Source: Rotaria sordida
Taxonomy: Eukaryota; Rotifera; Eurotatoria; Philodinida; Philodinidae
DNA length: 64,000 bases
Assembly: GCA_905250125.1 (NCBI GenBank)
Contig: CAJNOL010000950.1
Span: forward strand, 1-64,000
Direction of reading: 5' to 3'
The notes beneath the pieces were generated by a model. That model saw nothing but the letters and a program-made list of their open reading frames with translations. It did no database searches and was not told the origin of the DNA. This document shows, piece after piece, positions 13,551-24,185 of the stretch; within the stretch, counting starts at the first letter, position 1; each line of letters opens with the position of its first letter. Position numbers and translations under genes: made by a program.

Positions 13551-15579
13551 CGATGTTGTTATTATTTGATGTTCTTTTAATACTTTTCGACCGAGATTAA
13601 TATAAGTTCTAGAATTTGCTAATTGATTTTTTTTTTGTTGATTAAAATATTCTTGAATTTTTCTTTGTCGTTTTTCTCTTAAATGTAAACGTATTTCTTG
13701 AGAATTTAATTGTTTTTCATATTGAATTAATTGATTTGATATATTTATTTGTTCATATGCTAATTTATTATCATTTTCTTCTAAATCAATATATAATTTA
13801 TTATTTGGTTTTTTTAAACCAAAATGAAAACAATCAATAACTGATACAAATAATGATGAATAATCTGAATAAGATGACTGATTTGATACTTTATTATTAT
13901 TATTATTTGTTTCATATTCATCTGATGACATTGAACGTATAAGAAATGGTATAAGTGTATAATTTGTTTTAGGTTTTGTATTATTTTTTGAATTATAATA
14001 ATAATTATTAAGACGTTTTTGTTGTTGTAATGCATGTTTAACAGCTTTTAATTCAAGATAAAAAATATTTTGTTTTGATTTATAAGTTTGTAAACGTGGA
14101 TCAATTAATTCTGTTATTGAATTTAATGGAATATTAATTAAAGAATTTTTTTTTATATTATTTATTGATTTTAATGATGATCCATCTAATTGTGATCGTT
14201 CATTTATTGGATGTTGAGGTGATAATGGAATTATTTCCGATGAAATAACTGTTCGTATTAAACGAGGATCACGATAATTAGTTAATGGTTGTAAATTACT
14301 AAATGATGATAATGGTAACATAAGTTGACTAGGATATTTATTTGATATAGTTGATGTTATTGAAGTATTTGTTGATTCTTGTGTAAGATCATCCCAAGTA
14401 CCAGTATTTAATGTTGAGATTGGTTTTGGTATAGATTTTATAGATGATTTATTTTGATTTGAATTTTTTAATTTGATTGGTTTATCATTATTCTGTTGAG
14501 ATTCTTGAGATGTTGATGTTAATTTAGATGAGAATTTTTCTTTAAGATCATACCATAGGATTGCAAGAGGTAAGATTTGAGATGGACGTGAAAGAGTTTT
14601 TAAATCTTCATGTTCATAACAGAATATCTTTCAAGAAAAAAAAATAAAATAAAATGAAGATTAGTTTAAGAATTACATAAGATATATGTTACTATAGAAT
14701 TGAAAGATTTATTTTACTTTAATACTTACTAAACTATTTGCTAATAAATCATCAATATGACGTTGTTCTTTATTTAACGATTGAACTTTACAAAAATGAT
14801 GATCATAATGTAATTGTGCAGATAATTGTTTATTATTTATTGAAGGTATAGTTGCATATCCTTTACCCAAAATTATCTAAAAGAAAAAACAATAAATATT
14901 TTCAATTAAAATTTTTTCATCGATTTTCTTACTTTACAAATTAATAATCCAAATTTATGAAGTCCTTGTATACCAGATGATGCTAAAAGAACATCTGGTC
15001 GTCGTGATAAATGTATACCATCTTTAGGATTTCCTTTTTTTTTTTCAAATGAAGAAAAAGAAAACATCAAATAGAAATTATCAATATATATAATAAACTT
15101 ACCAAGATATTTATCAAGTGAAAAAGATAATTGTTCACATGTAATACCATCAGTTGCTATATTTAGTGCTATATCTCGCGATGTAATTAAATGAAAAGCA
15201 AAACGTTCTGTTGGATCTTGATCTTTTTTCATCTGAGTTTTTCTTTCACTAAATTATTTTTTGAATAGATTATTTTCATATATATATTTTTTTTTAATAC
15301 TTATATAATTTTTGTAATTTTTGATTACGTATTGTTTCACATGATTTACATTCATTTTGTCGAAAATCAAAATGTGCTTCTAATGAACAAGATTTTATAT
15401 CATCAAATAATTCTGTTACATTACGACTATCAGTTTTTTCTGTTATTAAAACATCTTTAAGAAATGATAATAATAAAAAAAAAACAAATATTTTTGATTT
15501 TAACAAATTTCTTTCTACCTTTATTTGATGTACGAGTTTTTGGTATAACAAATGTTTTTTTACCATCTCGATCTTCCAT
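7195..15579 (-). CDS. TASOR/TEX15-like DUF3715 (pseudo-PARP) protein with Arg/Ser-rich tail (1133 aa, 9 exons)
   Basis: Minus-strand exons 15579-15519, 15454-15301, 15248-15103, 15033-14933, 14876-14730, 14627-13346, 12309-11602, 10190-9686 and 7492-7195 join in phase to 1133 residues. Residues about 30-200 resemble the DUF3715 pseudo-PARP domain of TASOR and TEX15: a region with a GNPKDGIHLSRRPDVLL motif, followed by a short hydrophobic strand ending in ICK and a YDHHFCKV segment. The middle is low complexity and includes a Ser run encoded by a (GAT)n tract near 13519-13549 on the plus strand. Residues about 893-930 form an RS-rich stretch, and the C-terminus is Ser/Asn/Tyr-rich. TASOR scaffolds the vertebrate HUSH complex, which silences retroelements; TEX15 acts in piRNA-directed silencing. 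The assignment rests on motif memory and is moderate; the gene structure itself is strong. It is convergent with the F-box gene (376 bp between stops). Confidence 0.6.
8007..9013. mobile_element. TTAA-bounded piggyBac-like non-autonomous element (older copy)
   Basis: The element begins TTAACTCTTTACCCCCC and ends with a degenerate complement (GGGAGATAAAGAGTTAA), so both ends carry TTAA. The interior is related to the copy at 49396-50123 in both terminal regions. A further inverted repeat of about 390 bp lies at the left (CCCCATTGGCAATTGAG near 8036 against a complement near 8400), which suggests a nested or composite structure. It lies in intron 8 of the TASOR-like gene. It has no transposase ORF, so it would depend on an enzyme encoded elsewhere. 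Confidence 0.6.
13517..13551. repeat. (GAT)n microsatellite inside an exon
   Basis: A GAT/GAC trinucleotide run sits in exon 6 of the minus-strand TASOR-like gene and encodes a run of about 13 serines. Length polymorphism would change the protein without a frameshift. Confidence 0.85.
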
Positions 15580-16345
15580 TCTAAAACTAAAATAAAAATA
15601 AATCAAACAAAATTTTGAATAAAAATTTTAAAGTTTTGTTTTTTTGCTTTTATTGAAAGAATATTTATTATTTGAAAAATAAAATGAGAATATACATTCG
15701 ATTTTTAGTTTTAACATAAATATATATGTTAAATCATAATAAATAGTTTTTTTTTTCTATGCTTAAATAGTGTTCATAGATTGTGTCAATCTCCAAATTA
15801 TTATATCAAAGATCGGTTTCATATGCATATAAATAAAAAACCTAAAATTATATAATCATGAGTTTGTACAATACATACTTCCTTGGATATTTATCTGAAT
15901 AAGAATAATAAATAGAAACAATGGTTCTGAATCATATTTCTTTATTGTTGATTCATGGATTCATTAAATTTTATTTGTTTTTCTTTGATAAATAAAACTG
16001 TTACTTTACATAGGATATTTTATTTTTGTTGAAAATCATTTATCGTATTTCTTAAACAAAGAATTCAAATAGTTGTTGAATTTAATTGGTATGAAATATA
16101 TTGTATCGAGGTTATCTAAAAATTGTATTCATATGATTCATCATCATTATAAGTGATATTAACCTAGATAAAATTATTAAACGATTAAATATCATAAGAA
16201 AAAAAAAACTAAATAAAATGGTTTATTATGAATCGAAGGAACGACTGTCAAGGCTTTTATTAGTGACAACTATCGCAAAGAATAAAATGATTGGTTATNN
16301 NNNNNNNNTTTTTTTTTATATGTATATTATCATTTATTTAAATAG
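15580..16345. other. Intergenic region with 10-base gap
   Basis: This AT-rich stretch lies between the divergent TASOR-like and BTB genes. The gap at 16299-16308 is immediately followed by a T run. No convincing exon is visible, although the BTB gene must have at least one exon upstream of 16346. It either lies in sequence lost at the gap or is too short to recognise. Confidence 0.6.
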
Positions 16346-16974
16346 AACTTATTGGTTCAAATATATTTGATATAAATTTATATCATATAACATTACCACA
16401 AGCAATGATGAATTTATATGAACAAATATTAAATAATACTAAACTTGATGTACAATTTCTTATTGATAATAAAATAATAAATGTACATCGAAATATTTTA
16501 TGTTGTCGTTGTTTATATTTTCGTACATTATTACTAAATGATTTTAATGAAAAATATCAAATAAAACCAATTGAATTAACTGATATTGATTATGAAACAT
16601 TTATTGAATTATTATTTTTTATTTATAATGGTACATATCATAAAAATATAACATATGATATAGCTATTAAATGTATGCTTTATTCAAATAAAATAAATTT
16701 TTTAATAGGAAAAAATGCTGCATTAGAAAAAATTTGTTATTATTTATGTTTAGATCATAATTTAATTTTACCAATGTATTGTTCTATTAAACAATTCTCA
16801 TCAGAATTTGATTTATTATTAGATTATATTTATGAATTATGTTCACAATATATGAATGAAATATGTCAACAAAAAGAATTTTCTAAACTTGATAAAGATT
16901 TATTAATTGATTTAATATATCAATCAACTCAACGACGTGAAATTCGTGAAAAAGAAAAAAAAATAATCAAATGA
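16346..16974 (+). CDS. BTB/POZ-domain protein, last exon (5' part missing at a gap)
   Basis: The reading frame is open from an acceptor-like AG at 16344-16345 to a TGA at 16972. It begins with a segment ending LPQAMMNLYEQILNN, the typical lead-in to a BTB domain, which is followed by LDVQFLIDNKIINVHRNIL, the classic DVxFxV...HrxiL signature. The BTB fold covers roughly the next 100 residues, followed by a helical BACK-like tail ending in Lys/Glu. A first ATG exists at 16405, but the coding appearance upstream of it shows that this is an internal or terminal exon. BTB proteins commonly act as Cullin-3 substrate adaptors; the exact type (LZTR/RCBTB/ankyrin-BTB) cannot be told without the N-terminus. 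A polyadenylation signal AATAAA lies at 17007-17012, before the APC10 gene. Confidence 0.75.
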
Positions 16975-17083
16975 ATGTTTTTAATTTTTTTTCTCCTTTT
17001 TTTTTGAATAAAATAAAAATACATATTTTTTTTTTGTTTCTCTTTTATTTTTATATAACTTTTATGGGACTTTTGCTTCTAGT

Positions 17084-19719
17084 ATGACAACAAATATTTG
17101 CACAGTACCAGTTCGTGTTAGTAAAAATAATCGAGAAATTGATCCATCAGAAGATGAAAGACAAGGCATTGTACAAAATATAACCAAACAAGCATATTGG
17201 CATGTATCTTCATGTAAACCTGGTATGTATGTAAGCAAAGAAAAATAAAATATCTTTAGAATTTGAATAATAATAAACTTTTCGGGATTTGGTGGTGATA
17301 TAAATAACTCCTTTGTAAATGGAAAAAAAAATTTTTTTTGACCTCCAGACTATTGGAGGAGGGTACGAGGATATGGAAAAATTTATTTTTGTAATGGACA
17401 TGAGATATTTTTTAGAGTTTTCATGTATCAATCAAACTTAGATACTTGAAATAATAAAAATAATGGACCTCTTTCTTGCAACTCTATATCCGTACTCCTC
17501 TCCAAGAGTCTGGAGGCCGAAAATTTTTTTCCGTTTATAAAAAATTTATTTATATCAATTCATCAGGGATGTTGTGTTGATTATTGACATATAAAATTTT
17601 TTACTAATATCGTTGAATATTGTGGAAATGTTGTCAATATATCGGTTCTTTCATATAACCAAATAGGCTATTCTAGGGAACAATCTTGCAAGTTCACAAT
17701 GAGTTCCTGTTATTCTGTGTGAAATATATAGCGTTTGACAGTGTGAAAGTTTCACGTTGATACTCATTTGTTCTATGGCACAGACTTGAACACACTAGAA
17801 TATCAAGTAGTCGAGACATAACCTAGACCTAAGAAAAGAGAGCACTTTTAGAAATGAAGAAAGCAATAATACAAAGTATTGATTATAGAAAGCTGAAGAG
17901 CATCTATAACTGTATAGAGTTGAGTTTAAAAATAAAATTTATCTTAGAGATTATAACTAATGTCCATTTCAGAGATAAATGGCCGTGGGTATTTTTCGAA
18001 TAACTTTTGATAGAAATGAGATAGAGACCTGTGGTTTTCACCGTTGGAAAGAGCAGATGAAAATGCATCGAACGATATATAGAAAGATTTTTCTAACGAC
18101 TTTCCTGAAGGTTTTACATAAAACTTCAAGAAAAACAGCATACCTCTCATGATTGCGATATTAATTTATTGACTTTCAGGAGTGTGCTAGAACCGCAAAA
18201 TGAAGAGCTACAAAAAACTATGGAAAGGCTCTATTCCTAACTACTACCAATACGATATTCTAGCCATTGGAGTGCAATTCACCACCCAGTTTCTCAACAA
18301 AATAGTCGAAAAATGGAGGTTTTTTGTGATATTTCGATAGAAAAATTACTTTTTTAACGCAGGAGAAAAACGCAATTCTTTGAAAACGTCTGACTAAAAC
18401 CTTCAGGAAAGTCGTTAGAAAAATCTTTCTATATACGGTTCGATGCATTTTTATCTGCTCTTTCCAACGGTGAAAACCGCAGGTTTTTATCTCATTCCTA
18501 TCAAAAGTTATTCGAAAAATACCCACGGCCATCTATCTCTGAAATGGACATTAGCATATGGATCTTCATAACATCAAAAACTGGATTTCGCATATACTTT
18601 TCGATGTGACGCGAATTGCTCTACAAAACCACATATATGATATTCTAATTCAAGATGAGTCATCAAATTTAGGAAGGTTCTTTAAATAATTTCATTCGAA
18701 CTGCTTGTATATAAGTAAAATAAAGATTTGAAAGAATTTCTCAAAAAAATTAGAATTCGATCTACTATCTTAGGTGAATTATGTACGGTTGGTTCGACCA
18801 GAAAGGTTATAAAAATGACATTTTTCCAGTCAAAGAGTCAGACGATAGAATCATTGCTCCAGAATTGACACATAACTGATTTCTTAGATACATGATATTT
18901 TAATATCAATGTCGATTTCAAGATCTTAACTTGTTAGACTAAGAGATTCTCTTGCAGTTAAAAGAAAATTAAAGGTTGATTGAGTTTTTCGTCTTCGATC
19001 TACTACTGAACTAGCTCAACTGTTGAGAATACGAATGTATAGTTCGATAAAATTACTTTGTTTCACTAACATACATGGTAAGACCTATTCCTATTGAAAT
19101 CCTTCAATTATTCGACATAAGATTTCTATCGTTAGATAAATATTAAAATAAGCTAAGAATTTATAATGATATAAATAATATAGAAAGTTCTTTTTCTTTT
19201 TTAATTTCAGGTCATGGTGTAGATAAATTACTCGATGATAATCTTGAAACATATTGGCAATCAGATGGTCCACAACCACATTTAGTCAATATACAATTTA
19301 AACAAAAAACAAAAATAAAAGATTTATGTATTTTTTCGGATTTTAAAGTTGATGAAAGTTATACACCTCAAAAGTATAATTATTTTCTTTTTTTTTTTGA
19401 TTTTCTTAACTCTTAAATTTTCTTTTTTTTATCTCTTAGAATTTCAATTCGAACTGGTATTAATCATAATAATCTTGTTGAATTAAGATCTTTTGAAATT
19501 CATGAACCAGCTGGATGGGTTATTGTTCCAACACGTGATGCACGTGCAAATCCAATAAAAACATGGATGATTCAAATAGCAGTATTATCAAATCATCAAA
19601 GTGGTCGTGATACACATATTCGTCAAATAGTCGTACATAGTCCAACAGAAACATCATCAATATTTATTGATCCTAAATTTTCAAGCATTGAATTAGCATC
19701 ACATAGTAGTTGCAGATAA
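17084..19719 (+). CDS. ANAPC10: Anaphase-promoting complex subunit 10 (APC10/DOC1), 193 aa, 3 exons
   Basis: Exons 17084-17222, 19211-19373 and 19440-19719 give 193 residues, close to the 185 of the human protein. The DOC domain is plain: LLDDNLETYWQSDGPQPHLV, then SDESYTP-type and KISIRTG segments, QIAVLSNHQSGRDTHIRQI and a terminal ...SSCR. APC10 forms the D-box co-receptor with CDC20/CDH1 in the APC/C ubiquitin ligase, and so helps cyclins and securin to be recognised for degradation. The start ATG follows TTTTGCTTCTAG by one base; the preceding BTB gene ends 109 bp upstream. Splicing that AG to in-frame GT sites in the BTB exon puts a TGA in frame, so it is a separate cistron. Intron 1 (17223-19210) is about 2 kb and carries an inverted-repeat element. 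Confidence 0.97.
17957..18554. mobile_element. Foldback element in APC10 intron 1
   Basis: The left arm (about 17957-18118) opens CTAATGTCCATTTCAGAGAT. The right arm (about 18395-18554) is its reverse complement and ends ATCTCTGAAATGGACATTAG. The arms of about 160 bp match with only a few differences and enclose about 275 bp of unique sequence. The element at 5115-5655 is related. No transposase is encoded, and a target-site duplication is not obvious. Confidence 0.7.
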
Positions 19720-19961
19720 TTTGTCTTATTGATTATTTTGTGAAATTTATTTTTTTTTTTTTTTTTTTTGTTGATGTTATATATATATATAGTTTTCTTT
19801 TTGATATATCTTAAAAATAAAAATTTGTTTGTTCATTCTCTCATACATTAATTATTTATATATATATATACACTCGAAAAAAATAGTTAGAGTCCGTTTT
19901 TCGAAGATATTGTCACTATAAAACATATTTTTTTAATAATAATTACATATTCTGAAAGCCC

Positions 19962-20006
19962 GTGGGTGTGGGTAAGTGGTGTGGATGAATGATGTGGGCA
20001 TGTGTA
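19962..20006 (+). repeat. GTGTGGG-rich, telomere-like tract
   Basis: The tract shows repeated GTGGG/TGTGGG units (CGTGGGTGTGGGTAAG, GATGTGGGCATGTG) in an otherwise AT-rich area. Similar tracts occur at 21904-21955, 29591-29610, 62131-62165 and, as the C-rich complement, 62196-62235. Bdelloid telomere repeats are of the TGTGGG type, so these may be interstitial telomeric remnants or transposon ends; this is inference. Confidence 0.45.
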
Positions 20007-20450
20007 TCGAAGAACAAGCTAGCTACACAGATCTACGCCCCCACCGGTATCCCACAGTCACATCCACAACCTAAACACGTCTTAACAACGCGTTATGGCT
20101 GGTTCTGTGTTCATCATTTTTTTCCATGGGTGCAATCGTTTTTTTTTATAGGGAGTACAAGAAAAAGCAACAATAATAAGAAACTTTTCTGCTCTTACTA
20201 TTGGATGACGATGCAGTACATCAAATTTATTCAAGCAGCGACCGCGACTGTTGATGCATGTCTCTTCACTTATTTTTAGCGCTTTTCGGAAAGCCAATAT
20301 AGGTGTTAGAATGTGAGATATTGTGAGCGTATCTAGGAATCTATGTATATTTGAAAGCATTTAAAATCACTAGCAATTAAAGATTTATATAGTAAGAATA
20401 AATAGTATGAAAACAGTTTGTATTCGAATCCGGTTAGAAACAATTCAGTT

Positions 20451-20816
20451 TCAACGTCCTATCGTATACAGTTCAGCACTGCTAAGAATGGTATTGTTAG
20501 TCAATCCTACAGCAGCTAAGACAGCTCCGCTTCCCAACAAGGAAGCGGTGTGTCCAAATCGTGCTGTGACTAAATTGCTAGCGTTTGTCCACAATCCCAT
20601 CGCTGGATCATACAGTTCTGTACTACTGAAAGGATAAAGGTTAGATCCAACATACATATATTCACCAGTGACCAAAACCTTTCCATCGGCTAAGATGGAT
20701 GCAGTATGGTATAATCTTGCAGCATTCATGCTACCAGCCTTTGTCCAATTTAACAGATTTTTAATTTCGATTTTATGTTCGTACATGAGAGAACACGCTT
20801 TCACAAATGCAAGCAT
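20451..20816 (-). pseudogene. Kelch-repeat gene fragment
   Basis: A minus-strand open frame of 121 residues holds about two kelch-type repeats (ARLYHTASILADGKVLVTG, then SSTELYDPAMGLW, then TARFGHTASLLGSGAVL). The Gly-Gly doublets that normally follow the V-L-V/A strand are replaced (GE and VG), and a whole propeller needs four to seven repeats, so this is a fragment. Base composition and codon use are clearly richer in GC than the neighbouring genes. No start, partner exon or splice site is convincing. It could be a remnant of the large rotifer/bacterial-like kelch family. Confidence 0.6.
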
Positions 20817-21624
20817 TGCTGAAAAACAAATTGATGGGATTACTGAATTACGTGAATTTGATGTATCATATCCCTATTCATCTATAAATCCAAGATTAAC
20901 ATTAAGTTCATTTCCACCAACATTAGCATAAACGTTAGTTTTAAAAATTTCATGGTGTAATCGTAACATAATAAAACCATAGTCTTATTTTCTTGATTCC
21001 TTTTTGTTAACATTAGGTTTATATTTATATTAAATTCTTTTTTCAGTTCCAGATAGATCGATATCCTTTACTTTAAACAACATTATTGTTTTATTATTAC
21101 AAGAATCAATATAAAGTTCCAGTTGATCGATTGATCGTCCTTATTCATTATTTTATGGTAAATGATGGATATAGAATAATTATTGATAAAACAACAGTAA
21201 GTTTGTTTTTTTTTAAATATATCAAGTTTTTTTTTTATAATACAAGACTGTTGAAGCATTAAATATGAAAAAAGATGATGATACTCTACGAATTGTTTAT
21301 ACCAAAACAATGGAGTTATTTTTAGTACCCATTGTAACGAAAATGGTTGTTAAAAGTTTTCGGCAAAAGTAAAAGAAAAATTCACGAATTTGATTGAACT
21401 TTTTAGGTTGATAATAAAGAATATACTGCATTATCCGAGTTGAACGTTCATTTAAATCCTCAACAGTAAATATTAGTTTAGATATTACCAAATTTAATTT
21501 TTTTGTTTTTTGTAGTTCAACTAATTCTTCACCAGTTGAAATTATGGCTATTGATACATTTGTTATAAAAGCGATGATGACAATCATGGAGCTCAATGAG
21601 TATTATGAAGAAAAAAAAAGTTAA
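20811..21624 (+). pseudogene. Decayed multi-exon gene remnant of unknown family
   Basis: Several coding-like segments with normal local codon use lie in order on the plus strand: about 20811-20931 (ending at a TAA), about 21155-21195, 21247-21348, 21407-21465 and 21516-21624. The splice sites between the last three fit in phase (donors GTTAAA and GTAAAT, acceptors TTTTTAG and TTTTGTAG) and lead to a protein end ...NEYYEEKKS. The segment ending at 21195 is one base out of frame with the next exon, and the first segment is closed by a stop, which indicates decay. I do not recognise the family. The first segment abuts the kelch fragment on the other strand. Confidence 0.4.
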
Positions 21625-21963
21625 TACAGGGTGGATTTGGGCATGGGTTGATAGAAGATCAACTCACATCCTCTTAAAACATATCGATTTGTTTGTCTCA
21701 TTTAAACTGTTTCGGTTTAAGTTAATCGTACTTCTAATTAGTAAATCAAACTTTTATAAAAAAAAAAAAATAATTCTGATTTATATATATTGCTTAGGTT
21801 AAGTTCCACCTTGGTCTTGTTCGAATTAGTAAGCATTGAATCTTCTTCATCATCAGTTAGAATTGTTTCTTCTGTTGATATTATATCATTTGATAATAAA
21901 GTTGAGTGTGTGTGTGGGTGTATGGCCGTGGGTATGGCTGTATCGCTGTGGATGTGAAATAAA

Positions 21964-22471
21964 TTAAAAACATGACCCACACCCTCTCCACTGGCAACTG
22001 GAACTGCTATTTTTAAATATATGCAGAACGCAGAGTTTTAAGAAATTCCTTACTTATTATATGTAGGAAATTTTCTAAGGTACTAATTGACAAAAAAAAT
22101 ATTTTGTATCATTGCACTGTCTTGAAGTTGTACGATTTACAAGAGAGACAACTATGAAGAAAAGGACCTATTTTTTTAAATTGTTTTTCACCAACGAGAA
22201 ATATATATCTTGATGATGGGCTTTGTGATAAATATCGACGAAAGTTGCTGCTATTGAATAAAATCGATTTCAAAATTTTCACACGAATTAATTGAACAAG
22301 AAATTGGAGAACATAAGAGAGCAACTGGATTTGTCAAATTACTCTGCATATAGAAAAGTACACCTGGTCGATTTGCTTATACTATTGGCCTACTGCAGAT
22401 GCCAATACTCTATTTCAAAAGTTGTTTTATCATTGGCTCTTCTGGAATCGTTATGGTGAGTGAAGAATTAA
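21964..22471. mobile_element. Degenerate TTAA-bounded element, same family as 8007-9013
   Basis: TTAA occurs at 21964-21967 and 22468-22471. The interior matches the 8007-9013 copy in order: CCACTGGCAACTGGAA near the left, a block around TACTAATTGACAAAAA, TACTATTGGCCTACT near the right, and a terminal TCTTCTGGAATCGTTATGG. The terminal repeats themselves have decayed. Confidence 0.5.
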
Positions 22472-22892
22472 AGTAACTGTTAATCATGTGTTCACTTATT
22501 TGTCTCCTTATGATAATTAGTGGTATTTTCCAGACTCCCTTACTTTCTAACTGATCACATAATTTCCAAGCAGCCTCTCTTATGAAATATTGAGATTAAT
22601 AAAAATGTATTCATGAAAAGCATTGAGAATTATTTGTACGTTGAAATAATTATTAAAATTTTTCTTGAGTTAAGTATTAATAAGATTTTTAATTAATTCT
22701 AAAGACTACATCAGATAGTAAACAAAAACAAAAAAAAGGTAGTAAAAATTTATCTAGCACATTAAAGACATTGAAAGATTCTATTTCAATTGAAAAAAAT
22801 TTTTTTTTTTAATCACCTTCATAACCTTTAAATGGCTTGTCTTTTATTTCATAAAAATTAAAACAAAAACAAAAAAAAACGGTACGCCAATT

Positions 22893-24185
22893 TTATAATG
22901 TAATGTTCTTATATTCTTCAAAAGCTTGTTTTAATCTTGCACATCCTTCTCTTAATTGTTCACAATCAACAATAGCAAAACAAAGACGAAGACAATTTGC
23001 TAATTGTGCTTTAGCTTCTTCATCATGTGCAAATAATCGTCCTGATTTAAATGTAACACCATATTTACGAGCAATACTTAATAATTGATCACAATCAACA
23101 GTTGTATCATTAAATTTTACCCAAAGAAAATAACCACCTGATGGACGTCGACAACTTATATATTTCTCTCCGAATGTTCTCATTAATTCATTATATAAAA
23201 CTCTCATACGTTTTCCATATTCAATACATAATTTTTCATCAATAAATTGTTTTAATGAACCTTCAGCTAATATACGATCAACAATACCTGATATAAAAGG
23301 ATTTGCACCTCCACCACTATGTATTAAACCATAATGACCCATTGCAATAACATGTTCATGACTTGCACATACAAAACCTAAACGTAAAGCAGGTGTAAGA
23401 ATTTTTGAAAATGAATGAAGTGCTATAACTGTTCCAGCAGCATGATAACTAGCAAATGATTTTGGATGTTCAATTAATTTTTCATCATTTTGTTCATTAT
23501 CATTTTCATCTTTTTTTTCATAATCAAGAAAATGATAAGCTTCATCAGCTAAAATTAAAAAATGATATTTTAAACTTAATTGTACCAATTGTTCACGACG
23601 ATGATGTGACATTGTAAAACCAGCCTAAAATAAATGATTAATATTTATATAAAAATTTTTTTTTTTATTTACAGGATTTTGGAATGTAGGTACAAGATAA
23701 ATCATTTTTGGTTTAGCCCGTTCAAGTACTTCATTTATAAATTTGGAATCAATTATCAAACCATCATCATCGACTGTATAAGAAATTATATGTAAATGAT
23801 GATCACGAAAAATTTGTAAAGCATATAAATATGTTGGACATTCAACAAGTATCGTATCACCTGCACGAAGAAACATTGTACAAATCTGATCGAGTATAGC
23901 TGAAATACCATTTGTTATAAATATGTTTTCATAACTTAATGTTGAAATAGCAGATGTTTGACGAAGTAAATTAACAATATGATGACGTAATTCCATATTA
24001 CCTTCATCTGGTGCATAAGCCCAATATGTTCGTTCATGTTTACCTTTTTCATCAGTTAAAATTTCCTGTGATGCTTTTGATATAAGATCAAATGGTATCA
24101 TAGTTTCATCTGGTTCTCCTCTATGAAGTTGAATTGTAGTTGTATCAGACTGATTTTCATTTCTATTTTCCAAACCAATATCCAT
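22893..24185 (-). CDS. PLP-dependent aminotransferase, class I/II fold (414 aa, 2 exons)
   Basis: Exons 24185-23673 and 23624-22893 join in phase (intron 49 bp) to 414 residues. Signatures appear in the usual order: RTYWAYAPDEGNMELR, ITNGISAILD, DTILVECPTYLYAL, the FQNPAGFT junction, ADEAYHFLDYE (Asp and Tyr that hold the pyridine ring), the Schiff-base lysine in HSFSK, and the Arg of the following LRLGF. This is closest to the 2-aminoadipate/aromatic transaminase type (LysN, yeast YER152C and relatives). The substrate cannot be named. No mitochondrial presequence is evident; the protein starts with an acidic, Asn-rich segment, which suggests the cytosol. It lies 178 bp downstream of RpS29 on the same strand. 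A non-animal origin is possible but unproven. Confidence 0.88.

Noticed and set aside
16405..17222. The BTB and APC10 exons as one gene
   Set aside because: Candidate donors at 16937 and 16946 both give a stop at the junction, the BTB frame has its own TGA and polyadenylation signal, and APC10 has its usual length alone.
20407..20637. Plus-strand open frame opposite the kelch fragment
   Set aside because: It is the antisense of the kelch-like frame and shows no domain.
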